This document shows, piece after piece, positions 29,085 to 36,809 of a stretch of DNA of 50,082 nt (its first letter is position 1; every line of letters starts with the position of its first letter). The stretch is from G963666945 sp963666945 (GTDB taxonomy: Bacteria; Bacteroidota; Bacteroidia; Bacteroidales; Marinifilaceae), in assembly GCA_963666945.2 (NCBI GenBank), contig CAXXRT010000023.1, positions 1 through 50,082 of the forward strand. Direction: 5' to 3'. The translations under genes and the position numbers were made by a program. Under the pieces are notes generated by a model. It had not been told where the DNA came from. It saw nothing but the letters and a program-made list of their open reading frames with translations, and ran no database searches.

Positions 29085-29406
29085 TTAGCATAAATAATCT
29101 TTAAAAAATCTACATTCTTTTTGAATTTTGCCTGCCTCCACCTCTGTGCATAATTCTATAAGGGATATTAAATTATCATTAAAGACATCCTACAAACCTC
29201 TAATATTTGTTCTGCCATGATCTTTTATTTCACGATCTATATTAACACTTCTATTACATTCTGAAACGTTTACTTTCTTTATTAAATTGAGGTATCTTTC
29301 TTTAAATTGTAATAAGCAAATTTAAATTGCTGATTTTCGCCGAAACGAAGTTACCGATTACAATATTTTCATAATCAATATCCAATATACTTTTTACTAC
29401 ACTCAT
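29085..29406 (-). pseudogene. Broken small gene of unknown family downstream of rhuM
   Basis: From ATG 29406 a frame reads MSVVKSILDIDYENIVIGNF then stops near residue 34. Dropping one base near 29315 continues as LQFKERYLNLIKKVNVSECN, through an in-frame TAG, to ELCTEVEAGKIQKECRFFKD and a stop at 29085. The whole would be about 107 aa. No family is recognised. It starts 20 bases after the rhuM stop and probably shared its transcript. The remaining 28945-29084 is AT-rich and shows nothing else. Confidence 0.5.
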
Positions 29407-29425
29407 AATTAATTGTGTTTTGAAA

Positions 29426-30430
29426 TTACTCCCTCTCCCTAAATTTCAATTCATCCTCAATCTCTTTCAAGTCTTGTAAATCTGCCATTTGTGCATCATA
29501 TTTTTTTCTGAACTTATCGTATTCTGCATATATCTTTCGGACGTTCTCTTCCATCTGTGCTTTACTTATGGAACCGTTTCCTTTTAATACTTTCTGATCG
29601 TTAAATTCAAGAATACGGTCAACATTCTCTTTCCAAAATGACATGGTTATATCTAAACGATTCTTTGCGCGTAACTCTGCACTTTCCAGAAATATGACTA
29701 CTAATCGATTAAGAGTATCTATCTCATCATGTGTAAGATAATTCTTTGCTGTAAATATATCTTGCTTACGAACTATTGAACCTTTCCATGATGTAAGAGC
29801 CATATTTTCTTTTGTAGCATCTGCTCGTGATACAACTAATTCTGCTGCAGTTTTATGAGTAACTGCATAAAGCAGTTTATTTTGAGTTTCAGCAAAAAAC
29901 ATCTGCGTTGCTTTGTCTGTAGCATCATAGTCACTACTAAGGGAAAACAGATCTCGTACTTTTTGGTAAAAACGTTTTTCCGATGCACGTATATCTCTTA
30001 TACGTTCAAGTAGTTCATCGAAATAATCGGGACGACCGTCAGGATTCTTCAATCTCTCATCATCCATAACAAAACCCTTAACCATATACTCTTTAAGATT
30101 CTGATTTGCCCATATACGAAATTGCGTTCCCCTTTTACTACGTACCCTAAAACCGATGGCCAATACCATATCAAGAGAATAAAAAGTAACGTTATACTCT
30201 TTACCGTCTGAGGCAGTTGTTAAGTAATCCTTAACAACTGAATTTTGCACTAACTCCCCATCCTTCAATATATTAGATATATGCATACTAATATTTGGCA
30301 CAGAGGTGTCAAAAAGTTCTGCTAACTGATTTTGGTTCATCCAAACCATGCCATCCTTTGCATATAGCGATACTGATGCCTTACCATCAACAGTGTTGTA
30401 TATTATTATATTCTTGTTACTATTATCCAT
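29426..30430 (-). CDS. rhuM: RhuM-family virulence/accessory protein
   Basis: The 334-aa product matches the RhuM family throughout. It has an N-terminal winged-helix region (MVWMNQNQLAELFDTSVPNI) and DYLTTASDGKEYNVTFYSLD. FRVRSKRGTQFRIWANQNLK follows, then the C-terminal LTHDEIDTLNRLVVIFLESAE. RhuM was first described in a Salmonella pathogenicity island. Across bacteria it is a frequent companion of type I restriction-modification loci and other mobile accessory genes; its biochemical role is unknown. It looks intact. It lies between the regulator/peptidase gene and restriction remnants, consistent with having once belonged to a restriction module. Confidence 0.92.
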   Translation of the reverse strand: MDNSNKNIIIYNTVDGKASVSLYAKDGMVWMNQNQLAELFDTSVPNISMHISNILKDGELVQNSVVKDYLTTASDGKEYNVTFYSLDMVLAIGFRVRSKRGTQFRIWANQNLKEYMVKGFVMDDERLKNPDGRPDYFDELLERIRDIRASEKRFYQKVRDLFSLSSDYDATDKATQMFFAETQNKLLYAVTHKTAAELVVSRADATKENMALTSWKGSIVRKQDIFTAKNYLTHDEIDTLNRLVVIFLESAELRAKNRLDITMSFWKENVDRILEFNDQKVLKGNGSISKAQMEENVRKIYAEYDKFRKKYDAQMADLQDLKEIEDELKFRERE

Positions 30431-30506
30431 TTTCTATTTATATAAAGGAATTTGTTTACAAAAGGTCTATTAATTTATTAAATTAAACACTATTAACATT
30501 CACCTA

Positions 30507-31718
30507 CTAAGGCGTTATTTGATATTGTTCTTTAATACCCTCTACGGCCTCAGTAATCTCATCAAACTTTATGGGGTCGTATATAATGTTATTTATAGCC
30601 TTGGTAGAGGAAATAAGGTGTTTCCTGTACTTTGGATATTCAAATTTTTGGTCTTTCTTTGGTAAGTTCTGAAGATATAATCCATAAATCAGACTTGAAT
30701 GTATATTCAATTTATCTGCTATCATCTGGATCTTATATGGATAATTTATTGCCTTAGCTGCAATCTCTAATTTTTGCTCTCCTAAAAGAGAATCGGATGC
30801 AAATTTATCTGCAGCAACTTCATCAACAAAAATATCGGATGCACTTTCATCTGATATATGATAGCTTACTTTCCTGATATAATCATAATCGTTAATAAGA
30901 TGATACAGCTCATGCATTAAGGTTGTCCATAGCTTATCATACCTCTTTCCCTGATTAGAAATGACTATACATGGCTTATCGTTTACAACCATTGTTAAAC
31001 CAAACACTGCCGTCCTGGTTATATAGTTTTGTACAACAACAGTAACACCAAGTTTAAAAAGAACATTTACAACTGTTGCGAATCCTGAGTTTTCATCTGG
31101 TGAAAAAGTCTTTATCCTCTTCATAAACTCTACCAACAGCTCCTGATCGTATTCATAAGTATTATCCAAAGATTCAAATGTCAATCTTGCACATTTTAGA
31201 CCAAAATCAAGCATTTTCTGCTTCTTGCTTTCTTCTATTGAGAGTTTTGACTTACTGAAAAGAGGTATTAACGAACCTAATTTGCCATATTCGTATAAGC
31301 TCTTTAATCCAAAAAACTTACACACCCTTCTTTCTATCTCATCGTAATCATTGCTTGAATTCAAAAAACCTTGCTTCTTAAGTCCATCCAGATCAAAATT
31401 ATTTAAAAGAAAGGCAATCTTTTTTGTTCGCTTTATATTATCAATCTCTTCATTATCAAAATCCCTTACACAAAGGTCAACTAACTCTTCCTCCCTAATA
31501 TTAAGCAAATTCATAATCTTGATGACATGATTGATCTTTAACTCCTTAGTCTTTCCATTATACAAATCCATAAAGGAATTTTTATTCATAGAAAGAATCT
31601 TAGCAACTTGCGTTTTAGACAAAGAATTATTGTCTATAAATTCAACCAATAACTCCCTGATTGATTTACTGCCAGAAGATCCACCATAAACTCTATTTCC
31701 ATGTATATCCTTAATCAT
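30507..31718 (-). CDS. HTH (XRE-like) regulator fused to ImmA/IrrE-type metallopeptidase
   Basis: Residues about 18-75 of this 403-aa protein form a helix-turn-helix domain (SLSKTQVAKILSMNKNSFMD). The C-terminal part carries HELYH at residues 269-273 followed by VDEVAADKFASD, the third ligand motif of the DUF955/ImmA-IrrE peptidases. Such proteins repress mobile-element or defence genes and relieve repression by cleavage. The ATG at 31718 is followed by an unusual Gly/Ser-rich stretch. The upstream region (31719-31878) is AT-rich. It may control the neighbouring rhuM or restriction genes, but no operator is evident. Confidence 0.85.
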   Translation of the reverse strand: MIKDIHGNRVYGGSSGSKSIRELLVEFIDNNSLSKTQVAKILSMNKNSFMDLYNGKTKELKINHVIKIMNLLNIREEELVDLCVRDFDNEEIDNIKRTKKIAFLLNNFDLDGLKKQGFLNSSNDYDEIERRVCKFFGLKSLYEYGKLGSLIPLFSKSKLSIEESKKQKMLDFGLKCARLTFESLDNTYEYDQELLVEFMKRIKTFSPDENSGFATVVNVLFKLGVTVVVQNYITRTAVFGLTMVVNDKPCIVISNQGKRYDKLWTTLMHELYHLINDYDYIRKVSYHISDESASDIFVDEVAADKFASDSLLGEQKLEIAAKAINYPYKIQMIADKLNIHSSLIYGLYLQNLPKKDQKFEYPKYRKHLISSTKAINNIIYDPIKFDEITEAVEGIKEQYQITP

Positions 31719-31878
31719 TTTGTACTACTTTTAGTCAAAGATAAGGATTATTTTAAATATTCTGACCTATTTTGTCCTATTTTTAGGACAAATAATACAA
31801 GAGCAAGTACTACTGTTTCTATTTTAATATCCTTTACACTTATGATATATCTTACCAATGACTCTAAATTCAGCCCCC

Positions 31879-32850
31879 TCAATACCCCTGCATCGCCGGT
31901 ATCACTCCCCTAACTCCTCCTTTAGGTTCTTCTACATCTCCTTTGAAGCGGGGAATAACATGTATATGCACATGGAATATCGATTGTCCAGCAGATTCAT
32001 TTATATTTACTCCTATATTATAGCCATCGGGTGAATATTCACTATCTAAGTTATCTTTTACTTGTTGTATTAAAGATCTAATAGAAATTTGCTCTTGTTC
32101 TGTAAGATCGAAATAATTGGCTATATGCCTTTTAGGTATTATTAATGTATGTCCTTTATTTACCGGAAATTTATCGAAAAATGCAAGGGCATATTCGTTC
32201 TCTGCAATTATATCACCATTGTTTATATTACAAAACGGACAAGTATTATATACTCCCCTAATAGCTTTTCTTATATCATCTGCTTTAGGATTGCAATTTT
32301 TTAAATAACTCTCTAATGAGCAAAGACTGAACTCTACCAATGATTCGTAATTATTTAAAAGATATTTCTGCCATACGGGATTAATGGTTATGCTTTTCTC
32401 TGAATCATTATTAATTCTATACAAACATCCATTCTCGAAATACTTGGAGCGTATTACCGTATCTGTCTGTGTCTTGAAATTTATCCAAAGTGATAACAAA
32501 CGATATGGTACATTCTTATAATATTGAGACAAACAGTTTTCCACATAAGGATCATTCTTCTGAGATAAAAGTATATTTTGCACTTCTCTTCTATCCGCCT
32601 TAACTGAAATATTTAAAGATTCCTGAAGTTCTATGCAGGTATCTCTCAACATATCAATCTTTCCAAAAGACAGATCGGAATAATGAACCGTATGCCATGC
32701 CCTACCAATCATATTAGAAACTAATTTACTAAAAGGAATAGTTTCTCTCCTTTCCTCTTTCCACGTTTCTATTATCGCCAAAAACCAATAAAACTTATAT
32801 GTAGCAGATGTATTTTTAAAAATATCAGATAGGTCGTTTTTAAATTCCAT
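31879..32850 (-). CDS. HIT-domain protein with an N-terminal domain usually linked to HNH nucleases
   Basis: The C-terminal 120 residues are a HIT domain. CPFCNINNGDIIAENEYALA begins at residue 204 (counting from the ATG at 32850), KGHTLIIPKRHIANY follows, and HVHIH is the histidine triad at about residues 293-297; these hydrolase/transferases act on nucleotide-phosphate bonds. The N-terminal ~195 residues (FKNTSATYKFYWFLAIIETW, then NVPYRLLSLWINF) match the style of a helical domain that often precedes HNH endonuclease domains in Bacteroidota and Firmicutes. Here HIT replaces HNH. The chosen ATG is in frame 5 codons after a TTG. It is divergent from the ATPase gene at 33016. Confidence 0.8.
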   Translation of the reverse strand: MEFKNDLSDIFKNTSATYKFYWFLAIIETWKEERRETIPFSKLVSNMIGRAWHTVHYSDLSFGKIDMLRDTCIELQESLNISVKADRREVQNILLSQKNDPYVENCLSQYYKNVPYRLLSLWINFKTQTDTVIRSKYFENGCLYRINNDSEKSITINPVWQKYLLNNYESLVEFSLCSLESYLKNCNPKADDIRKAIRGVYNTCPFCNINNGDIIAENEYALAFFDKFPVNKGHTLIIPKRHIANYFDLTEQEQISIRSLIQQVKDNLDSEYSPDGYNIGVNINESAGQSIFHVHIHVIPRFKGDVEEPKGGVRGVIPAMQGY

Positions 32851-32957
32851 GTCTATTAAAAGCAATTACTTTGTTATAAATATATTTTATGTGCATAGGT
32901 AATAAAACTATCTTTCATTACAAAACACATTTGTATTAAAATATATATTCAATCCAC

Positions 32958-32976
32958 ATTATGCAACTTGCATAAT
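32958..32976. promoter_or_regulatory. Perfect palindrome, likely operator
   Basis: ATTATGCAA-C-TTGCATAAT is a perfect 9+1+9 inverted repeat. Its right arm overlaps the -33 box of the promoter for the ATPase gene at 33016, and it lies in the divergent region upstream of the HIT gene. This is the layout of a repressor site for a dimeric regulator. Confidence 0.6.
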
Positions 32977-32998
32977 TCGAATCAAATAATTATATTTG
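32968..32998 (+). promoter_or_regulatory. Promoter of the ATPase gene at 33016
   Basis: The -33-like TTG (32968-32970) and the -7 TATATTTG (32991-32998) are 20 bases apart, matching the Bacteroidota consensus. The ATG follows 17 bases after the -7 box, leaving a very short leader. Confidence 0.6.
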
Positions 32999-33015
32999 CA
33001 TAAAAGATAAATGCC

Positions 33016-34167
33016 ATGACCAGAGAGTTTAATCCTTTTATTGTTACGGGGAAAATAGAACCTGAGTATTTTTGCGACAGAGTTGACGAGTCTGCAAGGT
33101 TAATCAAGTTGTTGACTAACGGGAATAATATGGTTATTATTTCTCCGCGACGTATGGGTAAAACGGGTCTTATTCAGTTTTGCTACGATAAGCGGGAAAT
33201 TAACGGGGATTACTATACTTTCTTTATAGATATTCTTCATACTTCAAGCCTGAAGGAGTTTACCTATATTCTTGGCAAGGAGATATACAATACTCTGTCT
33301 CCGCACAGCAGGAAGATGACTAGATTGTTTATTCAGACTCTCAAGTCTATAAATGGTAAGTTTGGCTTCGATCCTGTGACCGGTCTTCCGACTTTTAATG
33401 TTGAGCTGGGGGATATTGAAAGACCTGAATATACTCTGGAGGAGATATTCAGATATTTGTCGAGTGCTGATAAGCCGTGCATTGTGGCAATAGATGAGTT
33501 TCAACAGATTGCCAAATATCCTGAGAAGAACATAGAGGCTCTACTGCGTACTCACGTTCAAAAGATAAAGAACTGCAATTTCGTATTTGCAGGAAGCGAG
33601 CATCATATGATGCAGGCTATGTTTATGTCCTCGGCTCGTCCTTTCTACCATAGTGCCGATATCATGGAACTGGATGCTATTGCTCCGGAATTGTACATTC
33701 CTTTTATTGTAAAGCACTTTAACTCTGGAAATCGTAAAATTAGCACAGAAAGTGTTGAGCGTGTATATAATCTTTTCAAGGGTCATACTTACTATATCCA
33801 AAAGACTTTCAACTCGGCTTTTTCAGATACTCCTCAGGGGGAAGAGTGCGGTATTGATGATCTTAAAAAGACTATTGATACTTTAATTGAAAACAATGCG
33901 ACTATCTTTAAGGAGATTCTTTCCAATATTCCTGAAAAGCAGAAAGATTTGTTTTATGCCATTGCCAAAGAGGGTGAGGCTGAAAGAATCACATCCTCGG
34001 CTTTCATTAAACGTCACAATCTGCCTTCGGCCAGCTCTGTACAGTCGGCTATAAATAAATTACTCGATAAGGATGTTGTAACTGAAATAAATAAGACTTA
34101 TTCGGTTACGGACAAACTGTTTGCCATGTGGATTAATGGTATTTATGGGAATGGGTACCAGTTGTAA
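33016..34167 (+). CDS. P-loop ATPase of the archaeal-ATPase-like (PF01637-type) family
   Basis: The 383-aa product opens with MTREFNPFIVTGKI and has Walker A PRRMGKTG near residues 43-50. Walker B is CIVAIDEFQQIAKYPEK and the sensor-like strand is NFVFAGSEHHMMQAM. After residue 280 a winged-helix-like part follows (ITSSAFIKRHNLPSASSVQ). These STAND/AAA-type ATPases are abundant in Bacteroidota and archaea with unknown targets; some are toxin- or stress-linked. Codons favour T and G in third position, unlike the A/C-rich plus-strand genes at 4-8 kb. Its stop codon directly abuts the stop of the convergent ATPase gene. Confidence 0.85.
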   Translation: MTREFNPFIVTGKIEPEYFCDRVDESARLIKLLTNGNNMVIISPRRMGKTGLIQFCYDKREINGDYYTFFIDILHTSSLKEFTYILGKEIYNTLSPHSRKMTRLFIQTLKSINGKFGFDPVTGLPTFNVELGDIERPEYTLEEIFRYLSSADKPCIVAIDEFQQIAKYPEKNIEALLRTHVQKIKNCNFVFAGSEHHMMQAMFMSSARPFYHSADIMELDAIAPELYIPFIVKHFNSGNRKISTESVERVYNLFKGHTYYIQKTFNSAFSDTPQGEECGIDDLKKTIDTLIENNATIFKEILSNIPEKQKDLFYAIAKEGEAERITSSAFIKRHNLPSASSVQSAINKLLDKDVVTEINKTYSVTDKLFAMWINGIYGNGYQL

Positions 34168-35487
34168 TTACATGTCTAACATTGAAAGACCTGAATATTT
34201 TATATTATACCCTTTCAATTCTCCTGTGATTTTTAGAAAATTTTCTCCTTTCTCTTTCAATTTACCAAAGTCGATATTAGCAGCATTTCGTTTTATCTCA
34301 ACTATTTCTGCCGTTTTTTTCAACTCATTAACTGCTATTAAATCGATTTCATTCAATCCCTTTCTATTCCAAAATCCTCCTATATTGGTATATCTTCCGG
34401 TTTCAATAAATTGCTCACGAAAGTAATGTTCTAAAAGTTGCCCACTAAAAGTTGGGTAATCCCGTAAAATCAAATTCTTCAATTCATCGTATTGACTTAT
34501 TTCTAAGATATAACTATATTTATATACAAATCGAAACCAAAAAGTCAAAAAATTATCTATAATAGTGTATCTGACATTTTTAGTTTCTACTTTAGAAAAA
34601 ATTGGTGTTACTTTAGAAATCAAACCATAATCACGATCTAATTTCGTAAGATACCCACCTATCTCTTTGTTTACAATCGCCTCTATTTTCGATCGTGTAT
34701 TTTCACCTCTTGCAATAGCAGATAAAATTGAAAAATAAACAGTGTAATCTTTACCGAATTCCTCAATCAATATATTTTTCCCTTCTGTAATAAATATAGA
34801 ATCTTCACCAATCATCAAATCAACCATAGAATGCAAAGTATAGGCCCCATTATCCATAAAAAGTTGTACGTATTTTGCCACACCTCCTGAAAAAGTATAA
34901 AGAGCAAGTAAATCTTCTGATGTATAATCAGCATGGTAATACGACAATATCTCTTTAAGAACATCCAGACGGAAAGGACGCAATCTCAAAATTGCATTGG
35001 CTCGACCAAATAGAGGCTCCTTATAATTCTCAAATATTTTATACATCAATGAATTAACAGAACCACTTACTAAAAGATTTATTTGACTATCATCTTTATT
35101 TAGATCCCAATAATGCTGCATCTCGCTATATACAGAGGGATTAATATTAAAAAACTCCTGAAATTCATCAATAATCAAGTTAAAAGAACGTTCTTTCGAT
35201 AATTTCATTAGAAATTCAAATAGATAGGAAAAATTATTAACTTGACCAACCATCGGGATACCAAGCTTTTCCTCAATCTCACGCTGAAAGTCCTGACACA
35301 AAAAACTTTCTGCCTTACGTGCCACGAAAAAATATAGAGTTGACTGTCCTTCAGTGGCTTTCAGCAATAACTGTGTCTTACCTATACGTCTTCGGCCGGT
35401 AACTATTGTCATTTGTGCATTTTTTAAAGACATCCGTTGAATTACCAACAACCTTTCTATCTCTTTTTCGCGATTAAAGAATTTCAT
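34168..35487 (-). CDS. P-loop ATPase with C-terminal DUF234 nuclease-like domain
   Basis: From the ATG at 35487 (MKFFNREKEIERLL) the product is 439 aa; an upstream 35-codon in-frame extension reads through promoter-like DNA and is rejected. Walker A is GRRRIGKTQLL near residue 28 and Walker B is FNLIIDEFQEFF. The C-terminal DUF234-type domain (GQLLEHYFREQF, NEIDLIAVNELKKTAEIVEI ending in EIKR) carries the D…ExK pattern of a PD-(D/E)XK fold. The function of this widespread family is unknown. Two operator-like palindromes lie upstream (35522-35544, 35594-35630). Confidence 0.87.
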   Translation of the reverse strand: MKFFNREKEIERLLVIQRMSLKNAQMTIVTGRRRIGKTQLLLKATEGQSTLYFFVARKAESFLCQDFQREIEEKLGIPMVGQVNNFSYLFEFLMKLSKERSFNLIIDEFQEFFNINPSVYSEMQHYWDLNKDDSQINLLVSGSVNSLMYKIFENYKEPLFGRANAILRLRPFRLDVLKEILSYYHADYTSEDLLALYTFSGGVAKYVQLFMDNGAYTLHSMVDLMIGEDSIFITEGKNILIEEFGKDYTVYFSILSAIARGENTRSKIEAIVNKEIGGYLTKLDRDYGLISKVTPIFSKVETKNVRYTIIDNFLTFWFRFVYKYSYILEISQYDELKNLILRDYPTFSGQLLEHYFREQFIETGRYTNIGGFWNRKGLNEIDLIAVNELKKTAEIVEIKRNAANIDFGKLKEKGENFLKITGELKGYNIKYSGLSMLDM

Positions 35488-35521
35488 GATTTCAATATTT
35501 TTTCCAAATATAAAAACAGCA

Positions 35522-35544
35522 GTTTCCGAAATAACGGTTTCTAT
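35522..35544. promoter_or_regulatory. Operator-like imperfect palindrome upstream of the DUF234 ATPase
   Basis: GTTTCCGAAATAACGGTTTC contains a CCG…CGG dyad and shares the half-site GAAAy…ATTTC with the larger inverted repeat at 35594-35630. It lies between a TATATTTG -7 candidate and the ATG at 35487 on the minus strand. Confidence 0.45.
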
Positions 35545-35593
35545 AATACAAATATATGAATCTGATTTGAATTTAAAAAAACTAAAACACAAT

Positions 35594-35630
35594 AATAGAA
35601 ATAGCCATTTCGGAAATGGTTGTTTCTATT
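35594..35630. repeat. 18-bp inverted repeat between DUF6266 and the DUF234 ATPase gene
   Basis: The arms AATAGAAATAGCCATTTC and GAAATGGTTGTTTCTATT surround one central G and differ from perfect complementarity at two positions. The repeat starts 8 bases after the DUF6266 stop. On the minus strand a T-rich tract follows, so it may act as a terminator, but the shared half-site with 35522-35544 also suggests an operator. Confidence 0.6.
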
Positions 35631-35637
35631 ACATCTT

Positions 35638-36255
35638 TCATACCTTCCCTACCCAGCTCTCGCAATAGGCATCTTGCCTTCTGTTTCCAAAGAATATATA
35701 CACATATGAGCCGGGACCATAATTTTCCGGAAATGCCAAGGTAGCGGCCTCTTCTTTACGCAGAAATTCTGTGGACACGGGACGACTAAAGCGTTTGCCA
35801 TTGTAGAATACGGCTACTAAATGATCGAGCTCGCGTTCGGGATCGATTGCCTCATCGTTTTCCCAGCTTATCTCTACTTTGGTGGGTTCACCGGAATTTA
35901 TAGCGGCTGACATGTTAAATGGTCGTGGTAATTCTCCTATTGCCAGTTTTAACATGCTTGGATCTTTTATTTTTCCCTCTGTATCGAAGGCTGCCATATT
36001 TTCGCTTATGAATAAGTTATATGCAGTGTAGCCTATTTTATCTATGTGTTTCCAAACTGGAGAAATTACAGAATTTCTTAATTTTCTGTAAAGATCTACT
36101 ACTGCTCTATAGCGTAACCTCTGTAATTTCTGAGCTGGTGTCCATTCGCTGGCTTTTCTTTTCCTGGGGCGTGAACGGGCTACATCTTTTGCATATACAA
36201 TATTTGCTATTCTTCCGGATATACGACCCCCATTTTCATAATCAATTTTAGCCAT
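35638..36255 (-). CDS. DUF6266 family protein
   Basis: The 205-aa product has the familiar start MAKIDYENGGRISGRIANIV, a basic stretch (RSRPRKRKASEW), and the beta-rich second half with VEISWENDEAIDPERELDHL. It is a Bacteroidota-restricted family with no known function. It often occurs in several copies per genome and resembles phage- or secretion-linked structural proteins in composition. A good promoter lies upstream at 36306-36337. It is monocistronic, with the inverted repeat 35594-35630 just beyond its stop. Confidence 0.82.
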   Translation of the reverse strand: MAKIDYENGGRISGRIANIVYAKDVARSRPRKRKASEWTPAQKLQRLRYRAVVDLYRKLRNSVISPVWKHIDKIGYTAYNLFISENMAAFDTEGKIKDPSMLKLAIGELPRPFNMSAAINSGEPTKVEISWENDEAIDPERELDHLVAVFYNGKRFSRPVSTEFLRKEEAATLAFPENYGPGSYVYIFFGNRRQDAYCESWVGKV

Positions 36256-36305
36256 TTCCTCTGTTATTTTTAAAATTTATTGCTTAATTATTTATCATAC
36301 TATCC

Positions 36306-36337
36306 CAAAGTTAGGCATAGCCCGAAGCATAAACAAA
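36306..36337 (-). promoter_or_regulatory. Promoter of the DUF6266 gene
   Basis: On the minus strand TTTG (36334-36337) is 20 bases from TAACTTTG (36306-36313), an exact match to the Bacteroidota consensus. This leaves a leader of about 40 bases before the ATG at 36255. Confidence 0.65.
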
Positions 36338-36550
36338 TATTTTACAATATTTTTACTAGGTATATAAAATATGCAACTATTTGCAAAGATATGCTTATAA
36401 ATGCGCCTTTAAAAAATGCTCTGGATTATTTATTTGACTGTTAATTACAATAAATATGTGTTTTATTTTTGAGATAAGAATAAACCATACTTGAATCGTA
36501 GTTTATGAATGGTTTTTTTATTGTTTATTTTTGATATATGTTTTCTGGCT

Positions 36551-36594
36551 AACATAAACCTAACACAAACATAACACAAACCTAACACAAACTC
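36551..36594. repeat. Four tandem 11-bp repeats in the non-coding gap
   Basis: The unit AACACAAACCT occurs four times in a row with one or two changes per copy (first copy AACATAAACCT, third exact). The 11-bp period is about one helical turn, so the copies would face the same side of the DNA. The rest of the 36256-36680 gap is AT-rich, with nothing else recognised except the DUF6266 promoter. Confidence 0.8.
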
Positions 36595-36681
36595 CGGTGT
36601 TGGTATAGTATCGTCCTAAGAATAATTATGAGTATTCTATTTTAGAGTTGAGTTGATTATTTTTCTTTAACAATTAACAAT

Positions 36682-36732
36682 ATGCCTATCAACAAGAAAC
36701 TTATGCTTATTATTCGCCGTAAGGAGTCTTAA
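36682..36732 (+). CDS. Possible 16-codon mini-gene
   Basis: ATG at 36682 opens a 16-residue peptide (MPINKKLMLIIRRKES) that stops 4 bases before the strong hairpin at 36737. It is basic and amphipathic. It is preceded by the A/T-rich TTAACAATTAACAAT, which would be a plausible Bacteroidota leader. A short frame like this can arise by chance, and no promoter with a proper -7 box was found, so confidence is low. Confidence 0.2.
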   Translation: MPINKKLMLIIRRKES

Positions 36733-36736
36733 AACA

Positions 36737-36775
36737 CGAATAGCAGGGCTCCCTGATGGGAAACCCTGCTATTCG
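36737..36775 (-). terminator. Strong terminator hairpin after the alpha-2-macroglobulin gene
   Basis: A perfect 12-bp stem CGAATAGCAGGG / CCCTGCTATTCG has an inner TCCC-TGAT-GGGA stem. On the minus strand it is followed by TGTTTTAAG, which suits termination of the gene ending at 36810. It could also stop the possible plus-strand mini-gene. Confidence 0.75.
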
Positions 36776-36809
36776 CAATAAGTGATTGAACTGCAATATT
36801 TTATCCTAT

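Noticed and set aside
8000..33000. oriC inside the island
   Set aside because: Despite the skew switch I saw no cluster of TTATCCACA-type DnaA boxes and no dnaA or dnaN gene; it is kept only as a composition observation.
7789..33000. Integrated prophage or integrative element
   Set aside because: No integrase, recombinase, transposase, tRNA attachment site or flanking direct repeat was recognised; the genes are defence-type only.
35488..35592. Upstream in-frame extension of the DUF234 ATPase (35 codons)
   Set aside because: It would cover -7 boxes and the palindrome, and the family start MKFFNREKEIERL lies at 35487.
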